DNA from: Nocardioides cremeus
GTDB lineage: Bacteria > Actinomycetota > Actinomycetes > Propionibacteriales > Nocardioidaceae
Direction: 5' to 3'
DNA length: 64,000 nucleotides
Assembly: GCF_030518195.1 (NCBI RefSeq)
Contig: NZ_JAULSC010000015.1
Coordinates: 1 to 64,000, forward strand
Shown one piece after another: positions 44,343 through 55,639 of this stretch. The position numbers were made by a program, and so were the translations under genes. The notes beneath the pieces are model-generated. The model did no database searches and was not told the origin of the DNA. It saw only the letters and a list, made by a program, of their open reading frames with translations. Every line of letters starts with the position of its first letter. Position 1 is the stretch's first letter.

Positions 44343-44507
44343 CTCCACTCGCTCCCCTCGACGTCGACCAGACACGTGGCCGGCCGCTCGGACGCCCCGT
44401 GACGGCACCCGGCGACACGTGCCCCGTGCCTGCCGATCGCATGCATCGAGCCGGGCACCCTCGCGTGTCGCCGTCGACCTTGCCACGGCATACTTGCCGC
44501 GAAATCA

Positions 44508-44580
44508 GGGCCTCTAGCTCAATTGGCAGAGCAGGAGACTTTTAATCTCTTGGTTGTGGGTTCGAGTCCCACGGGGCCCA
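44508..44580 (+). tRNA. tRNA-Lys (anticodon TTT)
   Basis: The cloverleaf is complete: acceptor GGGCCTC pairs with GGGGCCC, the D arm is AGCTCAATTGGCAGAGC, the anticodon loop CTTTTAA carries TTT, and the T arm is GTGGGTTCGAGTCCCAC. The discriminator is A44580; CCA is not encoded. Confidence 0.97.
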
Positions 44581-44656
44581 CCCTTTCGCAGGTGTGCGCC
44601 CGTCCCCAGCGGGGTACCCGTGCCGGTGAGACCGAGCACGGAGGTGGCAACCGACG

Positions 44657-45391
44657 ATGACCGACGAGCGAACCCCCGACCGCACGAACGACGACCCGGA
44701 GCCGCACTACAGCGGCCGCACGCACACGGTGCACACCCGGTGGACCTGGGCCAGCCTGCTGGTCCTGCTGGCCGGGGTGGTGGTGCTGGGGATCGGCGTG
44801 ATCATGCTCGACGTCGTCGTCGGCGTCGTGGGCGGCGTCCTGCTGCTGGCCGGGGCCGTCGGCGCCTGGCGCAGCGGGCTGATGTGGGACGTCGACACCG
44901 GCTCCTCCCCCGCCGACCTGGTCAGCGGCGAGAACGAGACCGTCGAACGGCCCGGAGCCGGCACCCGCCAGGACGACGACGCCACGGCCGAGCACGCCGA
45001 GGAGCTCACCCACGAGGTACGCCGCCGCCTCGAGGACCGGCGCGGCACCCGGCTCAACCTGGTGCCCGTGGGCGCCCTGCTGGTCCTGGCGGCCGGCGCC
45101 TGGCTGGCCCTCTCCCAGTGGGTCCTCTACCCCGAGACGCCCACCGGGCGCGTGGGCACCTGGTGGGCGATGGGCGGCGGGATCGTGCTGCTCCTGGCCG
45201 GGCTCTGGCTGGTGCGGCACGGCCGCACCCTGGTCGCCACCGCGATCGCCCTCGCGACCGGCGCCGTGATGATCCTCGTCGGCTTCGTCGGGGCCCACGA
45301 CACCCAGACCAGCGCCGCCAGCGAGATCGTCTCCGGGGCCGTCGCCGTGCTGGGCGCCCTGGTGACCCTCGACCCCCGTCGACGCCGCTGA
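44657..45391 (+). CDS. Multi-pass membrane protein
   Basis: This 244-residue protein has a polar N-terminus, two membrane helices (residues ~33-72), a charged cytoplasmic-type loop (~75-130), and four more helices (~133-238). The last part (ASEIVSGAVAVLGAL) recalls SPW-repeat proteins, but the SPW motif itself is absent. No function is assigned. Confidence 0.7.
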   Translation: MTDERTPDRTNDDPEPHYSGRTHTVHTRWTWASLLVLLAGVVVLGIGVIMLDVVVGVVGGVLLLAGAVGAWRSGLMWDVDTGSSPADLVSGENETVERPGAGTRQDDDATAEHAEELTHEVRRRLEDRRGTRLNLVPVGALLVLAAGAWLALSQWVLYPETPTGRVGTWWAMGGGIVLLLAGLWLVRHGRTLVATAIALATGAVMILVGFVGAHDTQTSAASEIVSGAVAVLGALVTLDPRRRR

Positions 45392-45443
45392 GGCCCTGGG
45401 ATTCCGAGCCTCTGCGAGATCCGTCCGGGTCGGGAGGATTAGG

Positions 45444-45479
45444 ACCCCGCCAGCCGGGGAAGGAGACCCCCAGGCGGGT
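45444..45479 (+). other. Structured RNA candidate after the membrane-protein gene
   Basis: An outer helix ACCCCGCC / GGCGGGT (one bulge) encloses GGGG / CCCC around AAGGAGA. It is followed by a near-palindromic GGGTGCGAAACGCCCT and the terminator at 45504-45534. It could be a processed 3' UTR or a small RNA. It does not match a riboswitch I know. Confidence 0.35.
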
Positions 45480-45503
45480 GCGAAACGCCCTACAACGACA
45501 GAA

Positions 45504-45534
45504 CGGTGGGCCTCGTTAGGGTCGAGGCCCACCG
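45504..45534. terminator. Terminator between the membrane-protein gene and LuxR gene
   Basis: A perfect 12 bp stem (CGGTGGGCCTCG arm) with a 7 nt loop between convergent genes. Confidence 0.75.
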
Positions 45535-45680
45535 CCTGCGTCGCGGCCACGAGGGCCGCGGACACGTATCGAAATCACCCGGCGCTGGTGATGCATCACC
45601 CGGTCGAGGAGTGTCCCCGTACGTTCGCGGAGGACAGTAGCAAACTTCTGCCCGTCTGCGGGGCTTCCCGCAGATTTTGC

Positions 45681-46370
45681 TCAGACGCTCGCCATCGCGC
45701 GCTCGCTGAGCGGCGCGAGGCCGTGCTCCATGCCCCACGCCACGGCCTGGGCGCGACGGGTGACCTCGATCTTGCGGTAGGCCGCACGGATGTAGGTCTT
45801 GACCGAGTTGATGCTCAGGTAGAGCTGCGCGCCGATCTCGGAGTTCGTCAGCCCCTGGGTGACCAGGGCCAGGATCTCGGCCTCCCGAGGCGTCAGCTCG
45901 ACGTCGGTCGCCGACGCGCGCGAGATGATGCTCAAGGGTCCGGGGTCGGCCGGCATCCGGCGCCGGGAGGTCATCTCGCCGCCGTCGTGCAGGCTCTCGA
46001 GCGCCGCGACCAGCTCGCTGACCGGCAGCGCCTTGGACAGGTGGCCGGCGAAGGAGCCTCGCAGCTCGCCCTCCTGGTCGCGCCACGAGTAGACGACCGC
46101 CTGCTTCTGCGAGGCCCGCACCAGGTCGCGCAGCATCCCCTGCGTGGTCGGCGACTGGCGCACCGGCTCGTAGAGGATCACGTCGACCGCGGACGGCTTG
46201 TTCATCGCCGTGCGCAGCTCGAGGAGGTTCACCCGGCCCGAGAAGGGGGCGAGGAGCGCCCGCAGGCCCGCGACGGACACCTCGAAGTTGTCGATGAGGG
46301 CCACACGGACGGGACGAGAGGTAGACACATCCTCGAAAGTACTGCCGATCGGCCCTTGCTCCGAGCCCAC
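45681..46370 (-). CDS. LuxR-type response regulator with altered receiver
   Basis: Start GTG 46370 is chosen because AAAGG lies 7 nt upstream; GTG 46328 is an alternative with its purine run too close. The product has 229 residues. The receiver has ALIDNFEVSVAGLR and a conserved Lys (GHLSKALP), but the phosphorylation Asp is replaced by Glu in VDVILYEPV. The C-terminal LuxR domain is intact (ELTPREAEILALVTQGLTNS, then INSVKTYIRAAYRKI). It may act without phosphorylation. No kinase is adjacent. Confidence 0.82.
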   Translation of the reverse strand: MGSEQGPIGSTFEDVSTSRPVRVALIDNFEVSVAGLRALLAPFSGRVNLLELRTAMNKPSAVDVILYEPVRQSPTTQGMLRDLVRASQKQAVVYSWRDQEGELRGSFAGHLSKALPVSELVAALESLHDGGEMTSRRRMPADPGPLSIISRASATDVELTPREAEILALVTQGLTNSEIGAQLYLSINSVKTYIRAAYRKIEVTRRAQAVAWGMEHGLAPLSERAMASV

Positions 46371-46595
46371 AAGTGCACCTTTCACCCGCCGAGGTGAGGT
46401 TTTGGTCCGCCCCGGTCGTTCTGTGGAGACTTTGTGGAGGGTTTGCTCCGCGGTCGTCGCCACCACGACGTCGTGCGGTGTCGCGACGCCACACATGGTG
46501 CCCCGGCCCGGGCGCCGCGCGCAGCCGAATCAGCCAGATCGGTCGCACCCGGCCGGGTGAGCAGCCGCGCGGCGGGCGTTCCTAGCGTCGGTGCC

Positions 46596-47579
46596 ATGCG
46601 ATTCGGGTACACGTTGATGACCGAGCAGAGCGGGCCTCGCGAGCTGGTGGGCTACGCCGCTGACGCGGAACGGGCCGGCTTCGACTTCGAGGTCTCCAGC
46701 GACCACTTCAGCCCGTGGCTGACCGAGCAGGGCCACGCGCCGTACGCCTGGTCGATGCTCGGCGCGGTCAGCCAGGTCACCGAGCGGGTCGAGCTGATGA
46801 CCTACATCACCTGCCCCACCATCAGGTACCACCCGGCCGTGGTTGCCCAGAAGGCCGCGACCATGGGCGTGCTCAGCAACGGCCGCTTCACCCTCGGGCT
46901 GGGCAGCGGCGAGAACCTCAACGAGCACACCGTCGGGCACGGCTGGCCGGCGGTCGACACCCGCCAGGCGATGCTCGTCGAGGCCCTCGAGATCATCCGC
47001 GCCCTGCACGCCGGCGACCTGGTCACCTACCGCGGCGAGCACTTCGACGTCGACTCCTCGCGCATCTGGGACCTGCCCGACGAGCCGGTGCGCCTGGCGC
47101 TGGCGGTGGCCGGCGACAAGGGCGTGCAGCGCTTCGCCCCGCTCGCCGACGACCTGATCGCCGTCGAGCCCGATCCCGACCTCGTCAGCTCCTGGAACGC
47201 CGTCGAGGGCGCGCCGCGCATCGGCGACGGCGCCCGGGCCATCGGGCAGATCCCGATCTGCTGGGACCCCGACGAGGACGCGGCCCGCGAGCGGGCGCAC
47301 GCGCAGTTCCGCTGGTTCGCCGGCGGCTGGAAGGTCAACGCCGACCTGCCGACCACCGCCGGCTTCGCGGGAGCCACGCAGTTCGTGCGCCCCGAGGACG
47401 TCGCCGAGAACATCCCCTGCGGCCCCGACCTCGACAAGATCGTCGAGTCGGTCTCGGCCTTCAAGGACGCGGGCTTCACCGACGTCGCGCTCGTGCAGGT
47501 CGGCGACGAGCAGCAGCAGCGCTTCCTCGACGAGGCCGCCGAGCCGCTGCTGGCCAAGCTGCGCGACCGGCTGGGTTGA
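46596..47579 (+). CDS. F420-dependent LLM-class oxidoreductase
   Basis: From ATG 46596 (TAGCGT 7 nt upstream, leaderless) it has 327 residues. The luciferase-like TIM barrel begins RFGYTLMTEQSGPRELVGYA and has FEVSSDHFSPW and GLGSGENLNEH. These are close to the F420-dependent glucose-6-phosphate dehydrogenase-like subfamily (TIGR03557). The substrate is not known. It depends on cofactor F420, another actinobacterial marker. Confidence 0.88.
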   Translation: MRFGYTLMTEQSGPRELVGYAADAERAGFDFEVSSDHFSPWLTEQGHAPYAWSMLGAVSQVTERVELMTYITCPTIRYHPAVVAQKAATMGVLSNGRFTLGLGSGENLNEHTVGHGWPAVDTRQAMLVEALEIIRALHAGDLVTYRGEHFDVDSSRIWDLPDEPVRLALAVAGDKGVQRFAPLADDLIAVEPDPDLVSSWNAVEGAPRIGDGARAIGQIPICWDPDEDAARERAHAQFRWFAGGWKVNADLPTTAGFAGATQFVRPEDVAENIPCGPDLDKIVESVSAFKDAGFTDVALVQVGDEQQQRFLDEAAEPLLAKLRDRLG

Positions 47580-47618
47580 TCGACCGGGCTGATCGCCCGG
47601 GTCCCCCCGCTCGACCCC

Positions 47619-47846
47619 CTAGCCCCGCCCGTCGCGCAGCGAGAACGGGTCCACCCTCACCACGGCACCGACCACGGCGACGAGCACGAGGGTCGGCACG
47701 TAGTCGGCGTGCCCGGCGTCGATGATCGCGTTGACGGCCCACGCCGCGGGCAGCGCGGCCAAGGCGTAGAAGCCGACCGCGACGACGAACCAGAGGACGT
47801 CGGCGAGCTCGAGGTCGTCGGTGGGCTCGGCTGATCGGTTCGTCAC
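47619..47846 (-). CDS. Small membrane protein
   Basis: This gives 75 residues from GTG 47846 with GAGGAG 8 nt upstream. Two membrane helices (about residues 17-42 and 48-65) follow an acidic N-terminus. No family is recognised. Confidence 0.6.
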   Translation of the reverse strand: MTNRSAEPTDDLELADVLWFVVAVGFYALAALPAAWAVNAIIDAGHADYVPTLVLVAVVGAVVRVDPFSLRDGRG

Positions 47847-47963
47847 GGAGACGCTCCTCGGGGTCAGGGATCGACAGATCGTACGCCGGGCCGCCGGACC
47901 GGCGGCGTACCCACGCCCCTCGGGGTGAAGGCGCATCCGCGCCCGCGTGCGACGGTGGCCCCC

Positions 47964-48647
47964 ATGACTTCCCACGACGCCGGCATCGACACCGTCCTGC
48001 TCGACCTCGACGGGACCCTCGTCGACTCGGTCTACCAGCACACCACCGCCTGGCGCGCCGCGTTCCGCGACGTCGGGGTCGACGTGGCCGCGCACCGCCT
48101 GCACCGCTCGATCGGGATGGGCGGCGACCGGCTGGTCGCCGCGGTCGCCGGCGAGAGCGTCGAGAACGCGGTCGGCGACGAGGTGCGTGCCCGCCACAAG
48201 GAGCGCCTCGACGAGCGCTTCCACGAGATCGTGGCCACCGACGGCGCGGTCGAGCTGCTGGAGGAGCTGCGCACCCGCGGCTTCACCCTGGTGCTGGCCA
48301 GCTCGGCCGACAAGGAGCTCAGCGAGCGGCTGCTGGAGATCGTCGAGGGCGCCGGGCCGCTGCTGCACGACCGGGTGGCCGGCGGCGACGCCGACGAGTC
48401 CAAGCCCGCGCCCGACCTGCTCGAGGTCGCTTTGGGCTCCCACGACCCCGAGCGGACGGTGATGCTGGGCGACACGGTGTGGGACGTGGAGTCCGCCAAG
48501 CGCGCGGGCGTGGCCTGCATCGGCCTGCGCACCGGCGGCATCAGCACCGCCGAGCTGCTCGAGGCCGGGGCCGTCAGCGTGCACGACACCCCGCGCGACC
48601 TGCTCGAGCACCTCGACGAGACGGTGCTGGGGCGCTCGCGGGCCTAG
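47964..48647 (+). CDS. HAD-family phosphatase
   Basis: From ATG 47964 it has 227 residues with the HAD motifs: TVLLDLDGTLVDSV (motif I), LVLASSAD (II), and MLGDTVWDVESAKRAG (IV). The helical cap between residues 25-95 and overall size suggest a beta-phosphoglucomutase/phosphoglycolate-phosphatase-like enzyme; the substrate is unknown. Its stop overlaps the convergent gene by 4 nt. Confidence 0.87.
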   Translation: MTSHDAGIDTVLLDLDGTLVDSVYQHTTAWRAAFRDVGVDVAAHRLHRSIGMGGDRLVAAVAGESVENAVGDEVRARHKERLDERFHEIVATDGAVELLEELRTRGFTLVLASSADKELSERLLEIVEGAGPLLHDRVAGGDADESKPAPDLLEVALGSHDPERTVMLGDTVWDVESAKRAGVACIGLRTGGISTAELLEAGAVSVHDTPRDLLEHLDETVLGRSRA

Positions 48648-49435
48648 CCGCGATCCTTCTTCTTGTTCTTCTCGCCGGTCTCCGGCTCGGGCGAGGCGGT
48701 GACGGTGGGCGCCACCGGCGCCTCCAGCTCGAACTGGAGGTCGCGCGGCTCACCGGCCAGCGCGGCCGCCGTCACGTGGTAGAAGCCGGGGAGCGCCCAG
48801 TCGGTCAGCTTGCTGCACGAGTCGTCGGAGCGGCGCGAGCTCCAGACCACCTCGACCGTGGTAGTGCCCTGGTTGCGCAGCACGACCTCCTCGGTCGGCA
48901 CCGCCTTGGGGCACTGCCGGCTGGTCCAGATCTCGTCGGGCCCCGAGGTGATCTTCATGGTCAGCGCGCCGGGCGAGACCTCCCACGTGCAGGCCACCGC
49001 GTCGCGGGTGCGCAGCTCGAGGCCGATGGTCACGCTGCGCCCGGCCACCGCGTCCTCGACGACGGGCTCGACCCGGACGTCGCTGGCCACGCACGTGCCG
49101 ACCGGCTCGGGGGGCGCGGCGGGCTCCTTGGCCTTCTTCTTCTTGTTCTTCCCCGAGCCCTGGCCGCTGGTCTGCCCGGTGCCGTCCCCGGAGGTGGCGG
49201 CGGCGTCGCTGGTCGGCAGCACCGACGAGGGGGCGACCTGCCCCGACGTCTCCTCGGTCTCCGACGTCGTCTCGGCCGAGCTCTGCACCAGCTGGTCCTC
49301 GGCGGTGTCGTCGTCGCCGCCGAGCCCGAGCAGCCGGGCGGTGCCGAAGACGAGGAAGAGGGCCACCAGCGCCACGACCAGACGTCGGCGCCAGTAGACC
49401 GCGGGCGCGTGGGGTCCCCGGGTCATGGTGCTCAT
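48644..49435 (-). CDS. Membrane-anchored protein of unknown function
   Basis: From ATG 49435 it has 263 residues. TAGATT lies 8 nt upstream (leaderless). A single membrane helix (residues ~18-38) is followed by a Thr/Ser/Glu linker with a Lys-rich GKNKKKKAK patch and a beta-rich domain of ~135 residues outside the cell with four Cys, likely in disulfides. A second short Lys patch ends the protein. No family is recognised. Confidence 0.68.
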   Translation of the reverse strand: MSTMTRGPHAPAVYWRRRLVVALVALFLVFGTARLLGLGGDDDTAEDQLVQSSAETTSETEETSGQVAPSSVLPTSDAAATSGDGTGQTSGQGSGKNKKKKAKEPAAPPEPVGTCVASDVRVEPVVEDAVAGRSVTIGLELRTRDAVACTWEVSPGALTMKITSGPDEIWTSRQCPKAVPTEEVVLRNQGTTTVEVVWSSRRSDDSCSKLTDWALPGFYHVTAAALAGEPRDLQFELEAPVAPTVTASPEPETGEKNKKKDRG

Positions 49436-49508
49436 GGGGCACCAATCTAGCCAGCCTCGGCGGGGGGCTCGGCGAGGCGCTCCGAGGCCCTGGCGGAGAA
49501 TGTCACCG

Positions 49509-50381
49509 ATGCCCACCAGCGACCTGCACGACCCGATCCTGGACTGGTACGACGAGCACCAGCGCGACCTGCCCTGGCGTCGGCCGGAGGCCTCGCCGTG
49601 GTCGGTGCTGGTCTCCGAGCTGATGCTGCAGCAGACCCCGGTCGTGCGGGTGCTGCCGGTGCACGAGGCCTGGCTGGAGCGCTGGCCCACCCCCGCCGAC
49701 CTGGCCGCGGAGCCGACCGGCGAGGCCGTGCGGGCCTGGGGTCGGCTGGGCTACCCGCGCCGCGCGCTGCGGCTGCACGCCGCCGCCACCGCGATCGTCG
49801 CCGAGCACGACGGCGAGGTGCCCTCCGACTACGACGACCTGCTCGCCCTGCCCGGGGTCGGCGACTACACCGCCGCGGCGGTGGCGAGCTTCGCCTTCGG
49901 GCGCCGCCACGTCGTGCTCGACACCAACGTGCGCCGGGTGCTGGCACGCGTCGTCGGCGGCGCCGAGCTGCCGGGGCGTTCGCTGACCCGCGCCGAGCGT
50001 GACGCCGCCGCGGCGCTGGTGCCCGACGACGCCGCCACCGCGGCCACCTGGGCGGTCGCAGTGATGGAGCTGGGAGCGCTGGTCTGCACCGCGGCCGGCC
50101 CACGCTGCGAGGCCTGCCCGGTCGCCGAGCGGTGCGCGTGGCACCTGGCCGGCCACCCGGCGTACGACGGCCCGCCGCGGCGCGCGCAGGCCTGGGACGG
50201 CACCGACCGGCAGTGCCGGGGCCGGCTGATGGCGGTGCTGCGCGAGAACCACGCGCCGGTGCACCGCTCGGCCCTCGACGCGACCTGGCCCGACGAGGCG
50301 CAGCGCACCCGCTGCCTGGCCGGACTGGTCGCCGACCGGCTGGTCGCCCAGGTCGCGCCCGACGTCTACGCCCTGCCCTGA
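49509..50381 (+). CDS. mutY: Adenine DNA glycosylase
   Basis: The gene encodes 290 residues with a helix-hairpin-helix (LPGVGDYTAAAVASFAFG), the catalytic Glu in VSELMLQQTPV and Asp in VLDTNVRRVLAR, and the [4Fe-4S] set C-x6-C-x2-C-x5-C around residues 196-212. MutY removes A mispaired with 8-oxoG. It lacks the long C-terminal NUDIX-like domain of E. coli MutY, as usual in actinobacteria. Confidence 0.92.
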   Translation: MPTSDLHDPILDWYDEHQRDLPWRRPEASPWSVLVSELMLQQTPVVRVLPVHEAWLERWPTPADLAAEPTGEAVRAWGRLGYPRRALRLHAAATAIVAEHDGEVPSDYDDLLALPGVGDYTAAAVASFAFGRRHVVLDTNVRRVLARVVGGAELPGRSLTRAERDAAAALVPDDAATAATWAVAVMELGALVCTAAGPRCEACPVAERCAWHLAGHPAYDGPPRRAQAWDGTDRQCRGRLMAVLRENHAPVHRSALDATWPDEAQRTRCLAGLVADRLVAQVAPDVYALP

Positions 50382-50475
50382 GGCGCGCGGGACGTCGTAC
50401 GGGCGGAACGTCCGTTCGAGCCAGAGGTATGACGTCCCCCGCGGCCCCGGACGCACGAGTGAGTGCTCAGGCGCC

Positions 50476-53046
<2,571 letters not shown>

Positions 53047-53156
53047 GGGCATCGCTCCTCAAGCTGTGTGGGGGATTCCCCGCCCGATCGTCGAGCGGTG
53101 GAGACATCTGTTCCAACCCCACGACCAGCCTACGCGTTCCCCCTCACGACCGAAGA

Positions 53157-53179
53157 CCCGTCCGCTGTCAGCGAACGGG
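53157..53179 (-). terminator. Terminator after lsr2
   Basis: A 10 bp stem with one mismatch (CCCGTCCGCT / AGCGAACGGG) and a 3 nt loop lies 49 nt after the lsr2 stop. A G-rich stretch of GTGCTGG repeats fills 53185-53226 between. Confidence 0.55.
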
Positions 53180-53227
53180 CCTCCGGGTGGTGCTGGGGTG
53201 CTGCTGGGTGGTGCTGGTGGGTGCGGG

Positions 53228-53575
53228 TCAGTGCGCGGCGTCGTACGCCTCGCGCACCTCGCTGCTCACGCGGCCCCGCTCGGAGACCTCCATGCCCTGC
53301 TCGCGCGCCCAGTCGCGGATGTCCTTGGTGCTCGGGCCCGAGCCGCCCGCGGACCCGGAGCCGGCGGTCGACGTACGACGCCCCGAGCCGCGGCGCGAGG
53401 AGGAGACCTTGCGGGCGTGGCCGACGTAGCGGGCGAACGCGTCGCGCATCTCGGCCGCGTTCTCGGCAGTCAGGTCGATCTCGTAGGAAGTGCCGTCGAG
53501 TGCGAAGGAGACGGTCTCCGATGCCTCGGTGCCGTCGAGGTCGTCCTCGAGAATGATCTGGACCTTCTGCGCCAT
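53228..53575 (-). CDS. lsr2: Lsr2 nucleoid protein (xenogeneic silencer)
   Basis: From ATG 53575, with AAGGA 7 nt upstream, it has 115 residues. The N-terminal dimerisation domain begins MAQKVQIILEDDLDGTEA, a flexible linker is rich in Ser/Gly/Arg, and the C-terminal DNA-binding domain ends with IRDWAREQGMEVSERGRVSS, including the Arg-Gly-Arg that inserts in AT-rich minor grooves. It silences AT-rich, often foreign, DNA. The relatively AT-rich leader upstream suggests autoregulation. Confidence 0.95.
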   Translation of the reverse strand: MAQKVQIILEDDLDGTEASETVSFALDGTSYEIDLTAENAAEMRDAFARYVGHARKVSSSRRGSGRRTSTAGSGSAGGSGPSTKDIRDWAREQGMEVSERGRVSSEVREAYDAAH

Positions 53576-53938
53576 TTGTTCTTCCTTGCTGTCGCTCGAA
53601 CAGAGACAATAAACCCGCGGACGTCGAAGTCGAATGCGGGGCAATAGCTGCGTTTCGCTGTGCAGCATTCGACATCATGCCATTGCGCGCAGTTCGCAAA
53701 CAATCGACGCGGTTTTCTTTACCCGCAATTCCGAGTCGTCCCCGGACATTCCTTGTAAAAGCACTCACCGAATTGCGGGATTGCCTGCGGCAAATGAGTC
53801 GTGGTCCGGGTCGTGGTCTGCCTCGTGGTTTGCCTCGTGGTTCGAGTCGTGTGACCCAGGACGCGCCCTGGCGCGGCCACGGGCCACGACCCAGACCACG
53901 ACCCGGACCACGACCCGGACCACGACCCGAGGAGCGCG
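53576..53938. other. 363 bp gene-free region upstream of lsr2
   Basis: No credible gene is present. The half next to lsr2 (53576-53790) is AT-richer than the surroundings and should contain the lsr2 promoter and possible Lsr2 binding sites. The other half holds the inverted 12 bp repeat array. Confidence 0.6.
53801..53931. repeat. Inverted array of 12 bp repeats
   Basis: The left part has four 12 bp units of the form TCCGGGTCGTGG (53801-53852, degenerating to TTTGCCTCGTGG). The right part has four units of the inverse CCACGACCCGGA (53884-53930). The centre holds CCAGG/CCTGG pairs. Together they can form a long hairpin or cruciform immediately after the coaX stop. Confidence 0.8.
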
Positions 53939-54730
53939 TCAGCGGTTGCGGTCGTAGACCAGGCCGAGGCCGCGCAGCGTCAGCCAGGGGTCGTGCACGG
54001 TGAAGACCGAGCACTCCTCGAGCACCAGCGGGGCCAGGTGGCCGGTGGCGACCACGGTCATGTCGTCGGCGTGCACCCCGAGCTCGGCGACCATGCGGTG
54101 CACGAGGCCCTCGACCTGGGCGGCGGCGCCGAAGACCATCCCCGACTGCAGCGCCTCGACGGTGTTCTTGGCGATCACCGAGCGGGGCCGCGCGAGCTCG
54201 ACCTTGCGCAGCTGGGCGCCGCGGCGACCCAGCGCCTCGAGGCTGATCTCGATGCCCGGGGCGATCGCGCCGCCGACGTACTGGCCCTGCGCGCTGACCA
54301 CGTCGAAGGTGGTGGCGGTGCCGCCGAAGTCGACGACCACGGCCGGCCCGGAGTGCAGGGTGGCCACGGCCAGGGCGTTGATGATGCGGTCGCTGCCGAC
54401 CTCGCGCGGGTTGTCCATCAGCACCGGGATGCCGGTGCGCACGCCCGGCTCGACGACCACCCGGGGCACGTCGTCGAAGTGCGAGCCGAGCATGTCGCGC
54501 CACTCGTGCAGCACCGACGGCACCGTCGAGCAGACCGCGAGCCCCTCGATCTCGGAGCTCTGCCGGCCCAGCAGCCCACGCAGCAGCACCGCCCACTCGT
54601 CGGCCGTACGCCGCTCGTCGGTGCCAACCCGCCAGTGCGCCAGCACGTCGTGGCCGGGCCCCTCGGCCGCCGGCTGGAGGAGTCCCAGCACCGTGTGGGC
54701 GTTGCCGATGTCGGCGGCCAGCAGCACCAC
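53939..54730 (-). CDS. coaX: Type III pantothenate kinase
   Basis: The protein has 263 residues with an acetate/sugar kinase fold. The phosphate loop reads LLAADIGNAHTVLGLL (usual DxGNTxTVLGL), and the second motif reads VVDFGGTATTFDVV, with an extra Gly compared with the usual DFGTATTFD. GGAIAPGIEISLEAL and the pantothenate-site residues follow. It phosphorylates pantothenate in CoA synthesis. It starts 3 nt after nadC. Confidence 0.9.
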   Translation of the reverse strand: MVLLAADIGNAHTVLGLLQPAAEGPGHDVLAHWRVGTDERRTADEWAVLLRGLLGRQSSEIEGLAVCSTVPSVLHEWRDMLGSHFDDVPRVVVEPGVRTGIPVLMDNPREVGSDRIINALAVATLHSGPAVVVDFGGTATTFDVVSAQGQYVGGAIAPGIEISLEALGRRGAQLRKVELARPRSVIAKNTVEALQSGMVFGAAAQVEGLVHRMVAELGVHADDMTVVATGHLAPLVLEECSVFTVHDPWLTLRGLGLVYDRNR

Positions 54731-54733
54731 GGC

Positions 54734-55639
54734 TCAGTCCTCGCGGAAGTCGAGGCCGAGGTCGAAGACGCGCACCGAGTGGGTCAGCGCGCCCACGGAG
54801 ATGAAGTCGACGCCGGTGGCGGCCACCGCACCCGCCCGCTCGAGGGTCAGCCCGCCGGAGGCCTCCAGGGTGGCGCGGCCGGCGGTCAGGCGCACCGCCT
54901 CGGCCATCGTGGCGTCGTCCATGTTGTCGAGCAGCACCTCGGTGCAGCCGGCCTCGAGCACCGCACGCAGCTCGTCGAGGTCGGTGACCTCCACCTCGAC
55001 GCGCACGTCGGGGCTGGCGGCGCGCACCGCGCGGTAGGCCTCGACGACGCCGCCGGCGGCGACCACGTGGTTGTCCTTGACCATCGCCCGGTCGACCAGG
55101 CTCATCCGGTGGTTGAGCCCGCCGCCGCAGCGCACGGCGTACTTCTGCAGCGAGCGCCAGCCTGGCAGGGTCTTGCGGGTGTCGAGCACCCGCGCGGACG
55201 TGCCCTCGAGGGCAGCGACCCAGGCGGCGGTCGCGCTGGCGACCCCGGAGAGGTGGGAGGCGAAGTTGAGGGCCGTGCGCTCGGCGGTCAGCACCGCCGC
55301 GACCGGGCCGGCGACCGTCATCACCACGTCGCCGGGGCTAACCCGGGTGCCGTCCGGCACCCGGTGCAGCACCTCGAGGTCGTCGCCGAGGCCGTAGCGG
55401 AACGCCAGCTCGGCGACCCCCAACCCGGCGACCACGCCGGCCTCGCGGGCGGCGACGTCGGCGACCGCGTGGCCCATCGGCGGCATCGCGGCGCTGGTGA
55501 CGTCGTCGGCGCCGCCGGGCAGGTCCTCCTCGAAGGCGTCGGCGACGTGGGCGTGCACGGCGCGGGGGTCCAGGCCCGCCGCGGCGAGCTCCTCGACCAG
55601 GGCGCGCGGCAGGTCGCCGAGCGAGGTGCGGGCGATCAT
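54734..55639 (-). CDS. nadC: Nicotinate-nucleotide pyrophosphorylase
   Basis: The gene encodes 301 residues from ATG 55639 (overlaps the nadB stop). LDTRKTLPGWRSLQKYAVRC and GGLNHRMSLVDRAMVKDNH are the quinolinate-binding signature, and LEASGGLTLERA lies in the barrel end. It converts quinolinate and PRPP to nicotinate mononucleotide. Confidence 0.95.
   Translation of the reverse strand: MIARTSLGDLPRALVEELAAAGLDPRAVHAHVADAFEEDLPGGADDVTSAAMPPMGHAVADVAAREAGVVAGLGVAELAFRYGLGDDLEVLHRVPDGTRVSPGDVVMTVAGPVAAVLTAERTALNFASHLSGVASATAAWVAALEGTSARVLDTRKTLPGWRSLQKYAVRCGGGLNHRMSLVDRAMVKDNHVVAAGGVVEAYRAVRAASPDVRVEVEVTDLDELRAVLEAGCTEVLLDNMDDATMAEAVRLTAGRATLEASGGLTLERAGAVAATGVDFISVGALTHSVRVFDLGLDFRED

Noticed and set aside
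45402..45534. Known riboswitch (cyclic di-AMP or SAM type)
   Set aside because: The conserved cores of those classes are absent, and the element precedes a terminator at the end of a gene with no downstream gene on that strand.
53801..53931. Possible CRISPR array
   Set aside because: Repeats are 12 bp with no unique spacers and are inverted around a centre; no cas genes are present.
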